Source: an uncultured Rhizobium sp. (GTDB lineage Bacteria > Pseudomonadota > Alphaproteobacteria > Rhizobiales > Rhizobiaceae). From it: a stretch of DNA of 64,000 nt. How positions within the stretch are numbered: position 1 is the first letter of the stretch; every line of letters begins with the position of its first letter. The position numbers were made by a program, and so were the translations under genes. The notes below the pieces were generated by a model that was given only the letters and a program-made list of their open reading frames with translations, made no database searches and had not been told where the DNA came from. The stretch covers positions 1-64,000 of the forward strand of contig CAMFHE010000019.1 in assembly GCA_945952045.1 (NCBI GenBank), given 5' to 3'. This document shows positions 15,654 to 26,743 of this stretch, piece after piece.

Positions 15654-18600
15654 ATGCCCGCAGTCCAGTATCCCTTCATCGATATTGCCGTACATGCACG
15701 GGTCAGGGACGGATTCGCCCGCGGCGACGCCATTGTCCTGTTCAGTGCCGAGCTTGATCGCGTCCTCTGGGCAAATGGCGCCGGCGCCCGGCTTTTCGGC
15801 AATGCCGCGATCTACGATTTTCTCGAAGAAGGCCCAAGTGCGGGCGATGTCACCTTCCGTCAGGTCGAAGCCAGCGCGCTGCAATTGACGCAGGACGGCG
15901 ACCGGCGACCGTTGACCATCCGCATCGCGCAAGGCTTTCGCCGTCTTGGCGTCCAGGCGTTGGTCGAGCGGATCGCGACGCCGTCCGGCGAACCGGCGAT
16001 CCTGTTTACCGTGCCGCTCCATGCCGCGCCCTTGCCGCTTGCCGAGCGCGCCAGGCATATGCTCGAAGGATTTGACGACGACGATACCCATATGGCGGTG
16101 CTCGGGCGCGATGGCGAGATCGTCGCAGCCTCGAAGGGCTTTGCTGCGCTTGGCGTGACCAACCACACGACGCATATGCTGGTCACCATGGTCGGCCACC
16201 ATCCCGACCGCCTGATGAAGCGGCCGATCCCCACCGGGCGCGGCTATCTGCCCGCCGCCATTGGCCGCCTGTCGGATGAGCCGGGCCTTAACCTGCTGTT
16301 CGTCGTCGAAATGGTCATCGGCAATCTCGACCAGACCGAAGATTTCGCAGCCGTAACGCCCGCCCCCCCCGTCGCGCCGTCACTGCCCGAGCCTTCTGCC
16401 GCGCAAGCCCCCGCCGCCACGCTCGATACGGCGCTGGATGCCCTTTCCGGCATCGTCGAGGTCGAGGAAGACACCGAAACCATCGACGAGCCGGTCACGC
16501 GCGCCGAACCCGATGTCGAACCTCTGCCGGCAGAGCCCGAAGAATTGGATGCGGCCGCGGAAATCCTGCCGGAAGAGGTCGAAGAGCAGGCACATTCGGA
16601 AAACATCGCCGCCGCGCCCGCCCCTGTCGAAGTCGCAAGTGAACCCCCTGCCCGCCCCGTGGCCGCGCCGTATAATGGCTTCGTCTTCAATCCGGCGGCG
16701 CGCGCCATCCGCTTTGTCTGGAAGATCGATGCCGAAGGGCGTTTCAGCGATGTCTCGGGCGAATTCGCCAAGGCGGTCGGCCCGCATGCGGCGTCCGTGC
16801 GCGGCGTTGCCTTCACCGATATCGCCCATCTGTTCCAACTCGATCCAGACGGCACCATCGCCGAGCTTCTCGGCAAGCGCGACACCTGGTCGGGCAAAAC
16901 CATCCACTGGCCGGTCGAAGGCACGACCTTGCGCGTACCGGTCGATCTCGCCGCTTTGCCAACCTATACGCGCAACCGCGAGTTCGACGGTTTTCGCGGC
17001 TTCGGCATCGTGCGCCCGGCCGATGCCGTGCCGGACCCGCTGGAGCTCGGCGTGACGCTGGCCGAAAGCAAGCCCGCCTCCGAATGGCTGGCCGAGCTTA
17101 CCGCTCCGGCCGGACAGGAAGAGACGCAAGCCGATGCAACGGCCTTGCAGGAGGCGGCAGCCGCAACCGGCCTGCCGCGTGAAATCGAGCCGGACGATGC
17201 TTCGATCGACACCGCGCCGGAGACGCCAGAACCGGAAGACGACGGCACGCCTGCAAGCGATGGCGTCGAACAGAATTTCATGCGCATGCCCTGGGGCGAG
17301 ATTCCGGCGCTGAAGATCAGCGAGACGGCCAATCGCCGCCATTCCGACAAGGTGGTGATGCTGGAAGAGCGTCGCGCCCGCGGCGAGCCGCTGACCGCCG
17401 GCGAGCAGGCCGCATTCCGCGAAATCGCCCGCCGCCTGGAAACGCTGACCCAGCCGAGCCAGAGCGCCGATGATGCAGATTCTGCATCCGACCGACAGAC
17501 GCAACCGTTGGCTGAAATCGACGATGCCCAACCCGCAGAGATCGTGCCCGACGAGACAGTGGCGGAAAATGTTCCGCCGGTCGAAGAGGACATGCCGGAG
17601 GCCGATGGCGAAGGCGCAAGCCTCGACGCGCTGGCCGGGCTGGTTCCGCCGCGTTCGCAGATGAACGAGGGGCTGACGCCGGTCGAGATCGACGATCTTC
17701 CGGTGCCGATGCTGATCCATGCCGGCGACCGCTTGATGCATGCCAATCCCGCCTTTCTGGCGCTGACCGGCTATAGCTCGTTGTCCGACCTGATCGAAGT
17801 CGGCGGTCTTGACGCGCTGTTGCAGCGCGAGGATCTGGGTCACGCCAATGGCGGCCTGACCCTGCTGCGCGCCGATGACGAACTGGTGCGCGTAACCGCG
17901 AAGCTTCAGTCCGTGCGCTGGCAGGACGGGCATGCGCTGATGCTGGCCCTGATGCCCGTCGATGGGCCGCTGCCCGCGCTGACGGAAACCGGCGCACTCG
18001 CGCCGGCGTCTGAGCCGGAATCCGTGATCGATGAACCGGAGGCAATCGAGGACGCCGGGACGGAAGAACCTGCTGCCGACGTCTCCAAGGACGATGCAGC
18101 CGAAGCAGAGGCCGTCGAGGACGCGCCGGTCGAGGCTGCGCAACCCGAAACCTTCGACGCGGTCAAACCCGACTTGCCGGAAGAGAATGCCGAAGCCGAG
18201 CCGCTGACGACCCAGCCGGTTTCCGAAGAGCCCCCGGCGCGCGACGAACAGGTCGCGAAGCTGAAGGGTGAAGTCGAGGAACTGCGTTCCATCCTGGAGA
18301 CGGCGACGGATGGCGTCGTCATCCTCGACAGCGACCACACGATCCGCTCGATGAACCGCTCGGCCAGCGCCCTGTTTAACTATGACAATGCCGAAACCAG
18401 CGGCAAGCCGTTCGTCATGCTGTTTGCGCATGAGAGCCAGAAATCGGCGCTCGACTATCTCAACGCCCTGTCAGGCCATGGCGTCGGCAGCGTGCTGAAT
18501 GACGGGCGCGAGGTGATCGGCCGCGAAGCGTCCGGCGGCTTTATTCCCTTGTTCATGACGATGGGTCGGCTCAGCGCCTCGGACGGGTATTGCGCCGTCA

Positions 18601-19379
18601 TCCGCGACATCACGCAGTGGAAGCGCACCGAGGACGAGCTGCGCAACGCCAAGCGCGCCGCCGAAACCGCCAATGCCCACAAGAGCGATTTCCTCGCCCG
18701 CGTCAGCCATGAGATTCGCACGCCGCTCAATGCGATCATCGGCTTTTCCGACATGATGGCGACCGAACGCTTCGGCACGATCGGCCATCCGCGCTATATC
18801 GAATATGCCAATGATATCGGCCGCTCGGGCCGGCATGTGCTGGATATCGTCAACGACCTTCTCGACATTTCCAAGATCGAGGCGGGCGAGATGGATCTGG
18901 ATTTCACCGCCGTCGGTCTCAACGAGACGGTATCGGAAGCCGTGGCGCTGGTGCAACCGCAGGCCAACGGCCAGCGTGTGATCATCCGCACGGCGCTGGC
19001 GACGACGGTGCCGAACGTGGTCGCCGACCTGCGCTCAATCAAGCAGATCGCGCTGAATATTCTCTCCAACGCCATCCGCTTCACGCCATCGGGCGGCCAG
19101 ATCGTCGTCTCGACATCATACGAGGCGAATGGCAGCGTGATGCTGCGCATCCGCGACACCGGCGTCGGCATGACGCGCTCGGAGCTGGAGCAGGCGATGA
19201 AGCCGTTCCGGCAGGTGACGACCGGCACGCGCAAGCGTGGCGACGGCACAGGGCTCGGCCTGCCGCTGACCAAGGCGATGGTCGATGCCAACCGGGCGCA
19301 GTTTTCGATCAATTCGGCGCCGAACGAAGGCACGCTGGTGGAGATCACCTTCCCGCCGCCGCGGGTCCTTGCCGAATAA
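15654..19379 (+). CDS. cbrA: PdhS/DivJ/PleC-type multi-PAS sensor histidine kinase (CbrA-like)
   Basis: A large (1241-residue) soluble kinase. The C-terminus has the dimerisation helix with His1019 (ARVSHEIRTPLNAIIGFSD), then N box NILSNAIRFTP and G boxes DTGVGM and GTGLGLPL. PAS-like domains are seen at about 880-995 and 677-775, and probably at about 340-460 and 1-110; between them run acidic Ala/Pro/Glu linkers. No membrane helix is visible. The sequence around the His is typical of kinases acting on DivK, which controls CtrA. Position between phaP and acsA matches Ensifer cbrA, a regulator of cell cycle, motility and succinoglycan; the symbol rests on that context. No receiver domain is present. 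Confidence 0.85.
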   Translation: MPAVQYPFIDIAVHARVRDGFARGDAIVLFSAELDRVLWANGAGARLFGNAAIYDFLEEGPSAGDVTFRQVEASALQLTQDGDRRPLTIRIAQGFRRLGVQALVERIATPSGEPAILFTVPLHAAPLPLAERARHMLEGFDDDDTHMAVLGRDGEIVAASKGFAALGVTNHTTHMLVTMVGHHPDRLMKRPIPTGRGYLPAAIGRLSDEPGLNLLFVVEMVIGNLDQTEDFAAVTPAPPVAPSLPEPSAAQAPAATLDTALDALSGIVEVEEDTETIDEPVTRAEPDVEPLPAEPEELDAAAEILPEEVEEQAHSENIAAAPAPVEVASEPPARPVAAPYNGFVFNPAARAIRFVWKIDAEGRFSDVSGEFAKAVGPHAASVRGVAFTDIAHLFQLDPDGTIAELLGKRDTWSGKTIHWPVEGTTLRVPVDLAALPTYTRNREFDGFRGFGIVRPADAVPDPLELGVTLAESKPASEWLAELTAPAGQEETQADATALQEAAAATGLPREIEPDDASIDTAPETPEPEDDGTPASDGVEQNFMRMPWGEIPALKISETANRRHSDKVVMLEERRARGEPLTAGEQAAFREIARRLETLTQPSQSADDADSASDRQTQPLAEIDDAQPAEIVPDETVAENVPPVEEDMPEADGEGASLDALAGLVPPRSQMNEGLTPVEIDDLPVPMLIHAGDRLMHANPAFLALTGYSSLSDLIEVGGLDALLQREDLGHANGGLTLLRADDELVRVTAKLQSVRWQDGHALMLALMPVDGPLPALTETGALAPASEPESVIDEPEAIEDAGTEEPAADVSKDDAAEAEAVEDAPVEAAQPETFDAVKPDLPEENAEAEPLTTQPVSEEPPARDEQVAKLKGEVEELRSILETATDGVVILDSDHTIRSMNRSASALFNYDNAETSGKPFVMLFAHESQKSALDYLNALSGHGVGSVLNDGREVIGREASGGFIPLFMTMGRLSASDGYCAVIRDITQWKRTEDELRNAKRAAETANAHKSDFLARVSHEIRTPLNAIIGFSDMMATERFGTIGHPRYIEYANDIGRSGRHVLDIVNDLLDISKIEAGEMDLDFTAVGLNETVSEAVALVQPQANGQRVIIRTALATTVPNVVADLRSIKQIALNILSNAIRFTPSGGQIVVSTSYEANGSVMLRIRDTGVGMTRSELEQAMKPFRQVTTGTRKRGDGTGLGLPLTKAMVDANRAQFSINSAPNEGTLVEITFPPPRVLAE

Positions 19380-19411
19380 GGCAATCCGCCGACCGCATCA
19401 GCCAAAAAAGA

Positions 19412-19429
19412 AGGCGCCCGAGGGCGCCT
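19412..19429 (-). terminator. Hairpin with T-run on the acsA strand
   Basis: AGGCGCCC (19412-19419) and GGGCGCCT (19422-19429) form a strong stem. On the minus strand it is followed by TTCTTTTTT, so it fits a terminator for leftward transcription from acsA (about 190 bases downstream of its stop) and prevents reading into the 3' end of cbrA. Confidence 0.65.
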
Positions 19430-19483
19430 CTGTGGAGGTAATGCTGTTCAAAACAAGAGCCTGAGCCGATGCGCGTCATGCCA

Positions 19484-19530
19484 TGGGGGCGGTGTGAACA
19501 CCCCAGCCACCCGGTCATCGGGCGGCCCCA
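19484..19530. other. Possible three-way-junction RNA between cbrA and acsA
   Basis: TGGGG (19484-19488) pairs with CCCCA (19526-19530) and encloses two hairpins: GGTGTGAACACC (19491-19502, UGAA loop) and CCCGGTCATCGGG (19510-19522). The fold is compact and sits in non-coding DNA between convergent genes. It could belong to either 3' untranslated region or be a small RNA; strand is not determined. Confidence 0.3.
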
Positions 19531-19622
19531 AGTGAAGATACCTTTGACCCGCGCGAATTAACGGAAGGTTACCGCGCGGGGACAGGTTTACCCCGCAATT
19601 TCTGGGGATTGTTTCGCGCCCT

Positions 19623-21575
<1,953 letters not shown>

Positions 21576-21598
21576 GACGTCCTCCAGAACTCTGTTGT

Positions 21599-21626
21599 CT
21601 ATATCATGCTGCATCGCATGATATAG
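21599..21626. promoter_or_regulatory. Perfect dyad at the acsA promoter, probable operator
   Basis: CTATATCATGC (21599-21609) and GCATGATATAG (21616-21626) are exact inverted repeats with a six-base spacer, 24-51 bases upstream of the acsA start codon. The A/T-rich content and position over the expected promoter suggest a repressor site. No regulator gene is adjacent. Confidence 0.5.
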
Positions 21627-21738
21627 AGCCGATTGCAGCATTATTGGCGACCCCGGTTTGCTTCGCTGCGATAAATCCGCTATCCCGGGATCACAGGCCA
21701 CAGTGACCGGGAACGGACAATTACAAGCGTGCCGACCC

Positions 21739-23616
21739 ATGACTGATTTTCGCATCCGCCATCCGCGCAGACTTCTGAACTGGCTTCGCCGCTCCCGGCG
21801 AAAGCTGATGTCTGCGGCCGTCATCATCGTCGGCGTGCTGGCCTTTGGTTTCGTGCTGGCGCGCGTCGCAGCCCCCTTCGTCATCTCGACCGGACTGGTG
21901 CGCAACGGCATCGAGCGCGCGATTTCGCAATGGACCGGGCATCGGGCCGTCATCGACGGCGCGCCACAGGTGGTCTTCTGGCCAAACCCGCGCATCACCC
22001 TCGACGATGTGACGATCGAGGACCCGACCGCCGATCCGCCACGCCGCGTGGCGCATATCGGCAGCATGTCGGCCTCGTTCAATCTGGTGAAGGCGCTGGG
22101 CGGCAATCTGAAATTCAACAATTTCCGCTTCGTGCGACCGCATCTCTACCTCAGGCGCGACGAAAAGGGGGCGCTGGCCTGGTCGGGGCGCGGCCTGTTC
22201 GGCACGGCGCTTTCGATCGTGCGCCCCGGCCCCAACGGCACGCAGCTGCTCGACGAGAGGGTCAATCCAAGCATCGGTGCGGCAACCGTCGAGGACGGCA
22301 CGCTCGACATCGACGACGCATCCGGCGGGCATGTCACCCTCGACGGCATCAGCGCCGACATCGACTGGCCCCGCCTTGGCGATCCCGCCAAAGCCTATGT
22401 GCTGGCGCGGATCGGCAATCAGGACGTCAAGTTCGACCTGGCCTCGTCGCAGCCCTTGATGCTGCTGGCCGGGCAAAACGCCAATCTGGCGCTGAAGCTG
22501 CAATCACAGACCCTGTCGGGACGTTTCGAGGGCATCGTCAATCTGGCGCAGGAGGCCTATCTCTCCGGCGCCATCGAGATGAACATGCCCGATATTCCCG
22601 CGCTGCTGGCCTGGAGCGGCGCGCATCTGCCGGCGGCGGCGCATCTGAAGGCGGCGTCACTGTCGTGTACGGTGCTGGCCGGCAACAACGGCGTGCGCCT
22701 TAACAATCTGAGCTTCACCGTCGACCAGACCAGCGCCACCGGCGCCGTGGAACTCGCCGTCAATACCGGCAAGGCGCCGAAGCTGACGGGAACGCTCGCC
22801 TTCAACCAGATGGACATCCGTTCGGCGCTCTCGGCCCTGTCGATCTCGCTGCCGAACGGCGCCCGTCCCCATCCCGCACCTGAAGGCGGCAGCCTGATCG
22901 AGCAGGTCGATATCGACGTGCGCCTTTCGGCCCAGAGCGCCACCTTCGGCGCGCTGCAGGCACGCCATATCGGCGCCAGCATTCTCTCCGGCGGCGGCAA
23001 GACCAGCTTCGATATCGGCGACAGCGAATTCGAAGGCGGCCAATTGATCGCCCATTTCGGCACGACGCACGGGATCGCCGGCGGCGGCGATCTCGATGTC
23101 GCCATTCGCGACGCCGACCTGGGTGCAGCGGCCGAAAAGCTGGCGCTGACCGGACCGCTGCCGCTTGGCACCGGCTCGCTCGATATCGATCTCAGCACCG
23201 ACAAGCCGCTTTGGGCGACGAGCGCCACCGATGTCTCCGGCTCGGCCAAGCTTTACGTCACGACAGGCGCAATTCCGCGGCTCGATCCCGCAACGTTCCG
23301 GTCGCTGGCGGCGACCAAGCCGTTTTTCCGCATCAGCGACGCCTCGGGCGGCGATTTCGATTTCGAGACCGCGGAAATCAAGGCGGAATTCTCCAAGGGA
23401 TCGGCCGAGATCCGCAATGCGCGGATCGGCGGTCGGCATGGCATCCTGACGCTCACCGGCATGGTGCCTTACGGCACCAGCGGCATGGCGCTGGCCGGCA
23501 CCTGGAAACCGCCGGTCACCGAGACGACGCAGCCGGCGCTGCAATTCTTCGCCGGCGGCTCCTGGCCCGATCCGGTGATCTCCCCGGTATCGCTCCTTAA
23601 ATCCGACACGCCTTAG
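21739..23616 (+). CDS. AsmA family envelope protein
   Basis: A 625-residue protein starting at 21739 with a basic leader ([18 protein letters not shown]) and one membrane helix at about residues 28-50 ([20 protein letters not shown]), followed by a long beta-rich periplasmic region with the AsmA N-terminal pattern ([25 protein letters not shown]). AsmA-like proteins are thought to move lipids or help outer membrane assembly. It is read rightward away from acsA and ends in a hairpin that overlaps its stop codon. I cannot assign a more exact role. Confidence 0.8.
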   Translation: MTDFRIRHPRRLLNWLRRSRRKLMSAAVIIVGVLAFGFVLARVAAPFVISTGLVRNGIERAISQWTGHRAVIDGAPQVVFWPNPRITLDDVTIEDPTADPPRRVAHIGSMSASFNLVKALGGNLKFNNFRFVRPHLYLRRDEKGALAWSGRGLFGTALSIVRPGPNGTQLLDERVNPSIGAATVEDGTLDIDDASGGHVTLDGISADIDWPRLGDPAKAYVLARIGNQDVKFDLASSQPLMLLAGQNANLALKLQSQTLSGRFEGIVNLAQEAYLSGAIEMNMPDIPALLAWSGAHLPAAAHLKAASLSCTVLAGNNGVRLNNLSFTVDQTSATGAVELAVNTGKAPKLTGTLAFNQMDIRSALSALSISLPNGARPHPAPEGGSLIEQVDIDVRLSAQSATFGALQARHIGASILSGGGKTSFDIGDSEFEGGQLIAHFGTTHGIAGGGDLDVAIRDADLGAAAEKLALTGPLPLGTGSLDIDLSTDKPLWATSATDVSGSAKLYVTTGAIPRLDPATFRSLAATKPFFRISDASGGDFDFETAEIKAEFSKGSAEIRNARIGGRHGILTLTGMVPYGTSGMALAGTWKPPVTETTQPALQFFAGGSWPDPVISPVSLLKSDTP

Positions 23617-23713
23617 AGCGGTTCCGCTTTTCTCCAAATCGCGAAACCGCTCTATCTTTTTGTTTTCACGCATTTCCGGACGGAAAACCGCTTCGCACTT
23701 TTCGTGGAAATGC
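23615..23713. repeat. Rhizobial palindromic repeat, also likely asmA-gene terminator
   Basis: Two adjacent dyads: AGAGCGGTT/AACCGCTCT (23615-23653) followed by a T-rich tail, and GCATTTCC/GGAAATGC (23670-23713) enclosing GGACGGAAAACCGCTTCGC. The second closely matches the tandem copies at 55730-55832. Such short intergenic palindromes are widespread in rhizobial genomes. The first dyad plus T-run would end transcription of the AsmA gene. Confidence 0.75.
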
Positions 23714-23729
23714 TCTAACCACGAAAGCC

Positions 23730-24542
23730 TCAGCCCGCCGTGGCCAGATGCTCGTCGCGCTGGCGCTGGTATTCGCGGCGCTTGGTTGCGACGGAGGCGA
23801 TGATGACGCCGATGGTGACGATGCCGATCAGCAGCGTACAGGCGGCATTGATCTCCGGCGTGACGCCGAGACGCACCTGGCTGTAGATCTTGATCGGCAG
23901 CGTCGTCGCGCCCGGCCCCGTGGTGAAGCTCGCAATGACGAGGTCGTCCAGCGACAGGGTGAACGCCAGCATCCAGCCGGCGATTACAGCCGGCATGATC
24001 AGCGGCAGGGTGATCTTGAAGAAGGTTTTCACCGGCGGGCAACCGAGATCGAGCGCCGCCTCTTCCAGGCTGCGATCGAAGGTGACCAGACGCGACTGCA
24101 CGACGATCGCCACATAACACATGGTGAAGGTCGTATGCGCAATCACCACCGTCCAGAAGCCGCGATCGACGCCGACGGCGACAAACAGCAACAGAAGCGA
24201 CAGGCCGGTAATGACTTCCGGCATGACAAGCGGCGCATAGATCATCGCCGAAAACAGCATGCGCGCGGGAATGCGCACGAACCGCACCAGCGCCAGAGCC
24301 GCCAGCGTGCCGAGCACCGTGCCAAGCGTCGCCGACAGCACGGCGACGCGGATCGTCACCCATGCCGCATCCATCAGCGCTTCGTTGCGCCACATCTGGG
24401 TGTACCACTGGGTTGAAAATCCGCCCCAGACGGTGACCAGCTTCGAGGCGTTGAAGGAATAGATCACCAGGATGAGGATCGGGATATAGAGGAAGGCGAA
24501 ACCGATCGTCAGAACGGTGGTATCGAAACGTCCGGGCTTCAT
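23730..24542 (-). CDS. potI: Putrescine ABC transporter permease PotI
   Basis: A 270-residue inner membrane permease (BPD_transp_1) with six helices, first FAFLYIPILILVIYSF, and an EAA loop near residue 170 (AALDLGCPPVKTFFKITLPL). It pairs with PotH to form the polyamine channel. Its ATG overlaps the potH stop (ATGA at 24539-24542). It is the last gene of potFGHI. An upstream in-frame extension exists but the coupled ATG is the natural start. Confidence 0.92.
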   Translation of the reverse strand: MKPGRFDTTVLTIGFAFLYIPILILVIYSFNASKLVTVWGGFSTQWYTQMWRNEALMDAAWVTIRVAVLSATLGTVLGTLAALALVRFVRIPARMLFSAMIYAPLVMPEVITGLSLLLLFVAVGVDRGFWTVVIAHTTFTMCYVAIVVQSRLVTFDRSLEEAALDLGCPPVKTFFKITLPLIMPAVIAGWMLAFTLSLDDLVIASFTTGPGATTLPIKIYSQVRLGVTPEINAACTLLIGIVTIGVIIASVATKRREYQRQRDEHLATAG

Positions 24543-25456
24543 GCCTTGCCTCCTTCCGCCTTGCGCTGCTGGTTCTGGAAGATGACAATGGGAATGACGA
24601 GCGCGATCAGCAGGATGACGGCGACCGCAGAGGCCAGCGGCCAGTCGCGATTGCCGAAGAATTCGGTCCACAGCGTCTTGCCGATCATCAGCGTCTGCGC
24701 GCCGCCGAGCAGGTCGGGGATGACGAATTCACCGGTGATCGGGATGAAGCAGATCATCGAGCCGGCGATGACGCCGGGCAGCGACAGCGGGAAGGTGATT
24801 TTCCAGAAGGCCTTCCAGGGCGGGCAACCGAGATCGTTGGCGGCTTCGAGCAGCGTACCGTCGAGCTTTTCCAGCGCCGAATAAAGCGGCAGAACCATGA
24901 AGGGCAGATAGGAATAGACGATGCCGATATAGACCGCCGTCTGGGTGCGGAAGATCTGCACCTGCTCGTCGGGGCCGTAGAGATGCAGGCTTTGCAGCAG
25001 CAGCGTCAGCAGTCCCTCAGGCTTGAGAATGCCGATCCAGGCGTAGACGCGGATGAGGAAGGACGTCCAGAACGGCAGGATGACGAGCATCACCAGCGTC
25101 GGGCGAACGGCATTGTTGGCGCGCGCCATGCACAGCGCCATGGGATAGCCGACCAGCAGCAGGAGCAGCGTCGAGACCGTGGCGACGCGCAGCGACGACA
25201 GGTAGGACTCCATATAGAGAGGGTCGTCGATCAGGAAGAGATAGTTCTCGAAATCGAGTTTCGAGACGAAGTCGCCGATGGCGGAAAAACCCTGGAAGAC
25301 CGGCGTATAGGGCGGCATCGAAATCGCCGTGTCCGACAGCGAAATTTTGACGATGATGACGAAGGGCAGCAGGAAGAACAGGATGAGCCAGACATAGGGC
25401 ACCGCGACGACGAGCCAGCGGGCTTTTCCCGGGGATTGTGCGGAGGGTTCAGACAT
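24539..25456 (-). CDS. potH: Putrescine ABC transporter permease PotH
   Basis: A 305-residue permease. Residues 15-38 form the first helix (LVVAVPYVWLILFFLLPFVIIV) and the EAA loop near 200 reads AANDLGCPPWKAFWKITFPL. The second permease of the polyamine importer; it lies 12 bases after potG and overlaps potI by four bases, so the three genes are one translation unit. Confidence 0.92.
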   Translation of the reverse strand: MSEPSAQSPGKARWLVVAVPYVWLILFFLLPFVIIVKISLSDTAISMPPYTPVFQGFSAIGDFVSKLDFENYLFLIDDPLYMESYLSSLRVATVSTLLLLLVGYPMALCMARANNAVRPTLVMLVILPFWTSFLIRVYAWIGILKPEGLLTLLLQSLHLYGPDEQVQIFRTQTAVYIGIVYSYLPFMVLPLYSALEKLDGTLLEAANDLGCPPWKAFWKITFPLSLPGVIAGSMICFIPITGEFVIPDLLGGAQTLMIGKTLWTEFFGNRDWPLASAVAVILLIALVIPIVIFQNQQRKAEGGKA

Positions 25457-25468
25457 GGTCCGCCCCCT

Positions 25469-26626
25469 CTATCGCGTCAGCACGAGGCCGGCATCGTCCG
25501 ACCAGTGCAGCCAGACCTGATCGCCGAAGGTGATCGGCCGATCGACGAGGCGCGAGACGTTGGCCTGCGCCGCGCGCAGGATGCGCCCATCGTCCATACG
25601 CACCAGAAACAGCGAGAAATCGCCGAGATAGCCGATATCCCAGACCTCGCCGCGCGCAGCATTGACATCGGTCTGCGCCGGCGTGTCGAGGCTGATGCGC
25701 ACTTTTTCCGGACGGATGGCGAAGGCGACGGTGTTGCCGGCGACGGCGGCGCATTCCTGCTCGACGACGACCTTGAGGCCGTCGCAATCCAGCTGCACCC
25801 GGCCCGGCTGGCCGGCGGCGGCGCTGGTCGACACCACCTTGCCTTCGACGAGATTGATGTCGCCGATGAAGTCGGCGACGTAACGGCTGTTCGGCGCCTC
25901 GTAGATCTCCGCCGGCGTCGCCACCTGCACGATGATGCCCTTGTCCATGACGGCGATGCGGTCGGAGACGGTCATCGCCTCTTCCTGGTCATGGGTGACG
26001 ATCAGGAAGGTGAGGCCGAGCGTGTGCTGAATATCCATCAGCTCGAACTGGGTTTCTTCGCGCAGCTTGCGGTCGAGCGCGCCGAGCGGCTCGTCGAGCA
26101 GCAGCACCTTGGGTCGCTTGGCGAGCGAACGGGCGAGCGCCACGCGCTGGCGCTGGCCGCCGGAGAGCTGGCTCGGCTTGCGCTTGGCGAATTGTTCCAG
26201 CTTCACCAGCTTGAGCATTTCCTGCACGCGGGTGTCGATCTCGCCCTTGGGCAGCTTGTCCTGCTCGAGACCGAAGGCGATGTTCTTCTCCACCGACATG
26301 TGCGGGAAAAGCGCATAGGACTGGAACATCATGTTGGTCGGACGGCGATAGGGCGGCACGCCGGAGATGTCCTTGCCCTGCAACAGGATGCGGCCTTCCG
26401 TCGGCTCCTCGAAGCCGGCGAGCATGCGCATCAGCGTGGTCTTGCCGCAGCCGGAGGGGCCGAGCAGCGAGAAGAATTCCTTCTCGTAGATATCGAGGGT
26501 GAGGTTATCGACGGCGACGAAATTGCCGAAACGCTTGGTGATGTTTTCGAAACGGATGAAAGGCTGGGCTCCCGGGTCCGTCCAGGGCGTAAATTTCCGT
26601 TTCACAGGTCCAAGAGATTTCGCCAT
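25469..26626 (-). CDS. potG: Putrescine ABC transporter ATPase PotG
   Basis: A 385-residue ATPase with Walker A GPSGCGKTT (about 55-63), Q-loop MFQSYALFPHM, signature LSGGQRQRVALARS and Walker B VLLLDEPLGALD, followed by a C-terminal TOBE regulatory domain (about 290-385). It energises PotHI. It begins 117 bases after the potF stop, beyond a strong terminator-like hairpin, so its expression should be lower than that of potF. Potassium-type or spermidine PotA cannot be fully excluded, but the FGHI order points to putrescine. Confidence 0.92.
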   Translation of the reverse strand: MAKSLGPVKRKFTPWTDPGAQPFIRFENITKRFGNFVAVDNLTLDIYEKEFFSLLGPSGCGKTTLMRMLAGFEEPTEGRILLQGKDISGVPPYRRPTNMMFQSYALFPHMSVEKNIAFGLEQDKLPKGEIDTRVQEMLKLVKLEQFAKRKPSQLSGGQRQRVALARSLAKRPKVLLLDEPLGALDRKLREETQFELMDIQHTLGLTFLIVTHDQEEAMTVSDRIAVMDKGIIVQVATPAEIYEAPNSRYVADFIGDINLVEGKVVSTSAAAGQPGRVQLDCDGLKVVVEQECAAVAGNTVAFAIRPEKVRISLDTPAQTDVNAARGEVWDIGYLGDFSLFLVRMDDGRILRAAQANVSRLVDRPITFGDQVWLHWSDDAGLVLTR

Positions 26627-26709
26627 TCCCCGCTCCAGTCGTTCGGCTTGTCGTTGCTGTTTTTGGGTTCTGTTTTGGGATTGGCCCGGCCAGGCGGGCG
26701 AAGATGAAA

Positions 26710-26734
26710 AAACGGGGCGATGACCGCCCCGTTT
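26710..26734 (-). terminator. Partial terminator between potF and potG
   Basis: AAACGGGGCG (26710-26719) and CGCCCCGTTT (26725-26734) form a 10-bp stem; on the minus strand the hairpin is followed by a run of T. It lies 10 bases after the potF stop and probably stops part of the transcripts, so that the binding protein outnumbers the membrane subunits. Confidence 0.8.
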
Positions 26735-26743
26735 GATATTTCC

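Noticed and set aside
16380-18431. 683-codon minus-strand frame inside cbrA
   Set aside because: Antisense shadow; the plus-strand kinase motifs are unambiguous.
19412-19429. Hairpin as terminator for cbrA
   Set aside because: The T-run lies on the minus strand only, so it serves transcripts from acsA instead.
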